Of a stretch of 64,000 bases of DNA, positions 60,686-64,000 are shown in pieces. Within the stretch, counting starts at the first letter, position 1. Every line of letters begins with the position of its first letter. The stretch is from Eudasyphora cyanicolor (taxonomy: Eukaryota; Arthropoda; Insecta; Diptera; Muscidae). The notes beneath the pieces are model-generated. The model had not been told where the DNA came from, did no database searches, and worked only from the letters and a program-made list of their open reading frames with translations. The stretch covers positions 193,875,081-193,939,080 of the forward strand of contig OZ005734.1 in assembly GCA_963930755.1 (NCBI GenBank). The letters are read 5' to 3'. The position numbers were made by a program, and so were the translations under genes.

Positions 60686-61043
60686 GTTATTATTTTATAC
60701 AGTATACCGTCGATTTATCGATATACAGCACAATCTGACCATGTTAATTTCCATAAATATTTATTATCGATATTTCAATTCGATAGTACGAGTAGTAATA
60801 CTGATATGATCCATTTACCAAGTAAATCAAGATTTTAAATTTCGTTCAAAAAATATACCTATTTGTAAATCAACTTGGTCAATTTATGCCGAAGATACAA
60901 TTCAAGGAAAGAATGTGGCGTAAATTGGATATAAAATGTATTCAACACTTGCTTTTATATATCGATACCAACAAGTTCTCGGCATAAATAGGTTATATTT
61001 AACCAATCTATTGACAATATATATTTTTAAGAAAAAATCTTCG

Positions 61044-61049
61044 ACTTAC
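61044..61049 (-). other. foxo: splice donor of the foxo exon
   Basis: Read on the minus strand the exon ends CTGGAAG and is followed by GTAAGT, a perfect consensus donor. The exon ends exactly after the lysine codon, so the intron is phase 0. From memory, this is the position where FOXO genes split the forkhead domain (after Gly-Trp-Lys). Confidence 0.9.
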
Positions 61050-61267
61050 CTTCCAGCCCGCACTGCTATTCGAATCGCCTTTATCCTTAAAATACGGAAC
61101 ATTATGTACCATCCATTCATAGATTTGACTAAGCGTCAAGCGTTTTTCATTGGCCGAGCCAATGGCATGTGTTATCAGATCAGCATATGAGAGATTACCC
61201 CAAGCATTACGGCGTGATGAATTCTTTTTGGCGGCATTCACACTAGGAACATTCGTTTGTTGTGATT
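61050..61267 (-). CDS. foxo: foxo, internal exon: first half of the forkhead domain
   Basis: FOXO is the forkhead transcription factor that insulin/Akt signalling keeps out of the nucleus; in the nucleus it activates stress, metabolic and growth-control genes. The 218-bp exon encodes 72 full codons. A linker (SQQTNVPSVNAAKKNSS) leads into RRNAWGNLSYADLITHAIGS (helix 1), then KRLTLSQIYEWMVHNVPYF (helix 2 and the following turn), and KDKGDSNSSAGWK. The KDKGDSNSSAGW segment is a FOXO-class signature. The recognition helix, wings and the second Akt site must lie on the next exon. The exon is open from the acceptor in phase 1 (two bases of a split codon, then TCA) to the donor in phase 0. His replaces the Gln I recall for the Drosophila protein in EWMVQN. 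No damage is seen, so I take it as functional. The start and end of the protein are outside this exon. Confidence 0.95.
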
Positions 61268-61290
61268 CTAAAAATAGAAAATGAGGACAT
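61268..61290 (-). other. foxo: splice acceptor and pyrimidine tract of the foxo exon
   Basis: On the minus strand the exon is preceded by TCCTCATTTTCTATTTTTAG, a pyrimidine-rich tract ending in AG. The first exon bases are AATCACAACAA. Confidence 0.85.
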
Positions 61291-61794
61291 AAATGAAATA
61301 GTATAGTTCATAATGCAAATGAAACGAATACATTAACACTGTGGTTTCTAATAATCGATTTTCGGCCCTTAACAATTAATAGATCAATGTCAAACAAGAA
61401 TAAGCGGCGATAAGTTCGACAATGCCGAATCTTAAATACCCTTCAGCATGAATCGCATGTTAATGATTTCGGGGCTCACATTTGTGTGAGAGCTGAACCA
61501 AAACATGGACCCATGGCGACCGTTGTTCGTGTAAAGGGTTCTGGGTATAAATACAACAAAAATACAAATTTTCAGACCGATCAGTTGAGATTTGTAATTT
61601 ATTTCACATGGATCGAAGCTTGACGAGAAATTTGGCTTCGGATTAAACTTTAAAGAACTTACCGCCAGACCCTAGATGTCGAACGTTAACGCTCGCATGA
61701 CTTCTATGCGAAAACAGCTGATTTGCGACCTACAAAAAGGCATCAGAACCATAAAACAAATGAAAACATACTGCCTAATGCCTGTTAATTAGCC
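61291..61794 (-). other. foxo: foxo intron, upstream side
   Basis: About 500 bases without recognised features. A donor-like GGTAAGTTC lies on the minus strand near 61656-61664, but no coding sequence precedes it. The N-terminal foxo exon is not found up to 64000. Confidence 0.45.
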
Positions 61795-62600
61795 GCAAAT
61801 CAGCATGATATAGTTCATAGACTACCAGATACATGCAGTGTTTATCAAGCTGAAATAATGCCAATAAGGGAAGTAGCCAAATGGCTGAGCCGTAACATAG
61901 AGACACTGGCGTCGTCACATTCGGACAGTAGCCAAATGGCTAAGCCGCAACATAGAGACCAACAGTGGCCTCGTCATTTACGCGGACAGCCAGGCCTTCA
62001 TAAAATCTCTGAAGACTACATCCCTAAATTCACGAACAGCCCTCGACTGCCGCTGATCTCTTAACAAGATGACTCAACAGTGTAGCATATACGTCAAATG
62101 GGTACCTAAGCATATCGATATGCCGGGGATAAACAAAGCCGATAAACTCAGTAGAAAATGGACGACATTTCATTATGCAAAAGGCAGTCCAATGAGAGAT
62201 GGAAAGAAATCAACACCTGTAGAGTAACTAGACAAATCTGGCCAAAATACGACCTAAGAAGGCAAAAGATATCTCCTCATACGAGAGAGGAGAAGACTGT
62301 CTACGTTAGTGTCAGTTCAGAAGGGACATTGCCTGATCGGCGAACACGCCAGGATGTTGAGTCCAATGACTTCTGCTGAAGCTGTGGAGATGGGGAGAAA
62401 GTGGAGAGCATTGAGCACCGATTTTATTACTGTCCCGCAATGACGTCGGCCTTTCTACAAAGTCGGAAAGATCTTGCCGGTACCGATTTTAGTATTATTG
62501 ATAACTTTGTCTATCAAACAGGTTGGTTTCGATGAGGAGCAACTGTGCCGGTCTGTGTGAGCTGGTAACTCCGGCTACCACTCTAACCCGTTCTTGTTGA
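61795..62600 (+). pseudogene. non-LTR RNase H and C-terminal domain relic
   Basis: The plus strand gives VHRLPDTCSVYQAEIMPIRE (about 61805, RNase H with its glutamate) and NNGLVIYADSQAFI-type sequence near 61960. IYVKWVPKHIDMPGINKADK comes near 62088, EEKTVYVSVSSEGTLPDRRT near 62289, and a Cys2-His block (GDGEKVESIEH) near 62385. A tail with CTGTGTGAGCTGGTAACTCC follows at 62552. GCCAAATGGCTAAGCCGCAACATAGAGAC at 61930 partly duplicates 61876-61905. It lies opposite in orientation to foxo, within its intron, and is broken by stops. Confidence 0.83.
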
Positions 62601-63469
62601 AGGTGTATTGGTTTGACATTTCATTCAAAAATGCATTTACTCCGAGTTACGGATAAAACTCACCATAAAAATGTTTTTGGAAGAGAGATGAGATTTTTCC
62701 CTTAACTAATCAAAGAGTCTACATACGTTTCGATGAATATTTTTATTGTTATTCTACTTGAGAATTTATATGCGTAAAAATGGTTTATAAAGAATTTTCT
62801 GCTTAATTCTGAAAAATTCTCTAATGCGGTATTCACTCAGCTTCACACATGTGCGCTTATCCGAATGAGCACATACCGTTGCTGCTGATTCTGCATACAA
62901 TTTCATCGGGTCTTTTACTCTCACAATGCATTGTGTTATTTTCTTTGTAAATTGTTTTTGTAACAACAGCAAATATAGACAATAACACGAGCTTTCTTCT
63001 CTCTAAGTTATTACAAATTATTATAACAGTTGCAAAAAGTTTAATTTTCTCCCTGAACTTTGAAAATGAAAAACAGAGAGAATCGTTCCAAAAAGCCGCT
63101 AAATGTAACCCTACATTGATTTCTATAAATTTTAGAGGAGCGTCAAGTGTAAAGTTAGAGAAATGTACAGTATTTTCGCTTAGCTGCATTGCACTTAAGT
63201 TCATACAATAAACAATGTCCGTAAGTGACTGAAAAATAATTATTGTGCACTTTAACGAAATGCACTTAAACACAATAGTTTCTAATAAAAGTGAACCAAC
63301 GAGCAAAATAATTTCCCTTTTGTGCAGATAAGGACGAAAGACACTTAAGTGCAATGTATCAAAGCGAAAAATATTGGAAATAATTTTCTAACTTTACACT
63401 TAGCGCTCATCTGTATTTTAAAGGAAATAATGTAGAGTTACGACCTGATTTGTAATATAAAATATGAGC
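62601..63469. other. unique stretch
   Basis: About 870 bases. The minus frame 62857-63354 (165 codons) has AT-driven composition and no recognised family. Nothing else seen. Confidence 0.4.
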
Positions 63470-63690
63470 TTCGGTTTCTATACCGCATATAACCCACATA
63501 GAAACGACCATATATACCTATGGGAGCTACATCTAAATATGAACAGATTTTGTTAAATTTGGCAGTATTTCTGATTGATTTAAGTGAGTGTCCAATTTCA
63601 TACAGATTGTTGGGAATTGTGGCTTCTATAGCGTTTAGATGCCAAGACACCGATAAATAGATATGAGGGATATATCTCGGAAGTTTGACC
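63470..63690. repeat. diverged single unit related to element B
   Basis: ATATACCTATGGGAGCTACA, TCTAAATATGAACAGATTTT and AAATTTGGCAGTATTTCTGA (63511-63574) follow the order of the 153-bp unit of element B, followed by a CAATTTCATACAGATTG block. One or one and a half old units without ends. Confidence 0.55.
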
Positions 63691-63724
63691 AGCGAGGAAA
63701 CCATTCAGATATAAATAAAACACA

Positions 63725-63985
63725 GAAATTGGAAATGGAAAGGACATATTTTGAGAAAGCCAGCCGAAAGAAACCCTAACTAGGATGGCCTTGTGATGGA
63801 ACGAACCTACAAGGAAGTAAGCAACGAGGAAGACCCAAAAACACGTGGCGCAGAACCGTGAGAAACGAGCTAGCAAAAATTGATAAATCATGGGAAAAAG
63901 TGAAGGTTATTGAAACAAATAGATTAAGTTGAATATATCTTGTTGACGCCCTATTTTCCATCAAGAAATAAATGAAGAAAAAAAA
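63725..63985 (+). pseudogene. 3' end of a different LINE (endonuclease-RT family)
   Basis: In shifting frames the plus strand gives WKWKGHILRKPAERNPN (about 63734), a GNEEDPKTRGA-like basic block standing for the usual GRPKNTWRRT (about 63810-63850), a KIDKSWEKVKVIETNRL-type end (about 63877-63925), and LVDALFSIKK then a stop (about 63942). This is the C-terminus of the insect LINE proteins commonly annotated as endonuclease-reverse transcriptase, distinct from the RNase H-bearing family elsewhere in the window. Stops and frameshifts are present. The A-rich run at 63970-63990 may be its tail. Confidence 0.72.
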
Positions 63986-64000
63986 CAAATCTGAAACGAT

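Larger units (their letters stand above)
1..61049 (-). other. foxo: inferred foxo intron following the forkhead exon
   Basis: The exon at 61050-61267 ends in a consensus donor, and the continuation of the forkhead domain is not found to its left in this window. If the gene is collinear and intact, all of 1-61049 is intron, minus strand, and the intron is longer than 61 kb. This is inference from absence; a short exon hidden in the AT-rich stretches cannot be excluded by eye. Confidence 0.5.

Noticed and set aside
61656..61664. GGTAAGTTC on the minus strand as a second foxo splice donor
   Set aside because: No coding sequence precedes it; chance matches to a donor are frequent.
62857..63354. 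165-codon minus frame near the foxo exon as an upstream foxo exon
   Set aside because: Composition is AT-driven, with none of the expected N-terminal foxo features such as an Akt-site context RSNTWP, and no coherent splice sites.

Overview
The window reads as nuclear DNA of a fly (Diptera, probably a brachyceran with a large, repeat-rich genome). It is AT-rich, has no prokaryote-like coding density, and is filled with decayed mariner elements, I-group non-LTR retrotransposons, mini-me/DINE-like elements with (GTCY)n tracts, MITEs and satellites. The only host coding sequence I can support is one internal exon of the forkhead transcription factor gene foxo, on the minus strand at 61050-61267. 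It encodes the first half of the forkhead domain and has a clean acceptor and a GTAAGT donor. The next foxo exon, which should begin with the recognition-helix segment, is not visible anywhere to its left. The simplest reading is that bases 1-61049 are one foxo intron longer than 61 kb, and that 61268-64000 is part of the preceding intron.

Layout. 1-972: two broken mariner transposases. 2533-2800: a fragment of dispersed element A. 2812-11022: an 8.2 kb satellite of the 9-mer TTTTATTTA, about 910 copies. 12640-14419: a non-LTR element (ORF1 plus a piece of reverse transcriptase) cut by a mariner 3' end. 16640-17640: another RT-RNase H relic. 19140-20570, 22590-27415 and 30130-31515: three minisatellite arrays, all with a 31-bp period. 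29645-30010 and 31640-32200: minus-strand non-LTR pieces. 34030-35690: an RT relic with a MITE fragment inside it. 36048-37062: element A, near full length. 38299-38372: a tRNA-like sequence. 38730-39400: a non-LTR 3' end interrupted by a mariner-type insertion. 39702-40189: a 460-bp insertion between 14-bp direct repeats. 42650-46300: RNase H and C-terminal non-LTR debris. 47690-48864 and 50847-52277: an inverted pair of element B, with a foldback element and a possible Helitron between them. 52317-52548: a mariner MITE. 55528-55725: a tRNA-type SINE. 55950-57625: more non-LTR debris. 60271-60685: a 415-bp MITE. 61050-61267: the foxo exon. 61795-62600: a non-LTR 3' end. 63725-63985: the 3' end of a different LINE.

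These parts do not form an operon or pathway. They show a host gene whose introns have been inflated by transposons and satellites. The most unusual material is the set of arrays: a very homogeneous 9-mer whose length keeps four reading frames open, and 31-mers in which each unit contains inverted repeats. All of it probably lies in transcribed intron sequence. Family names rest on motifs I recognise by eye; no database search was possible.
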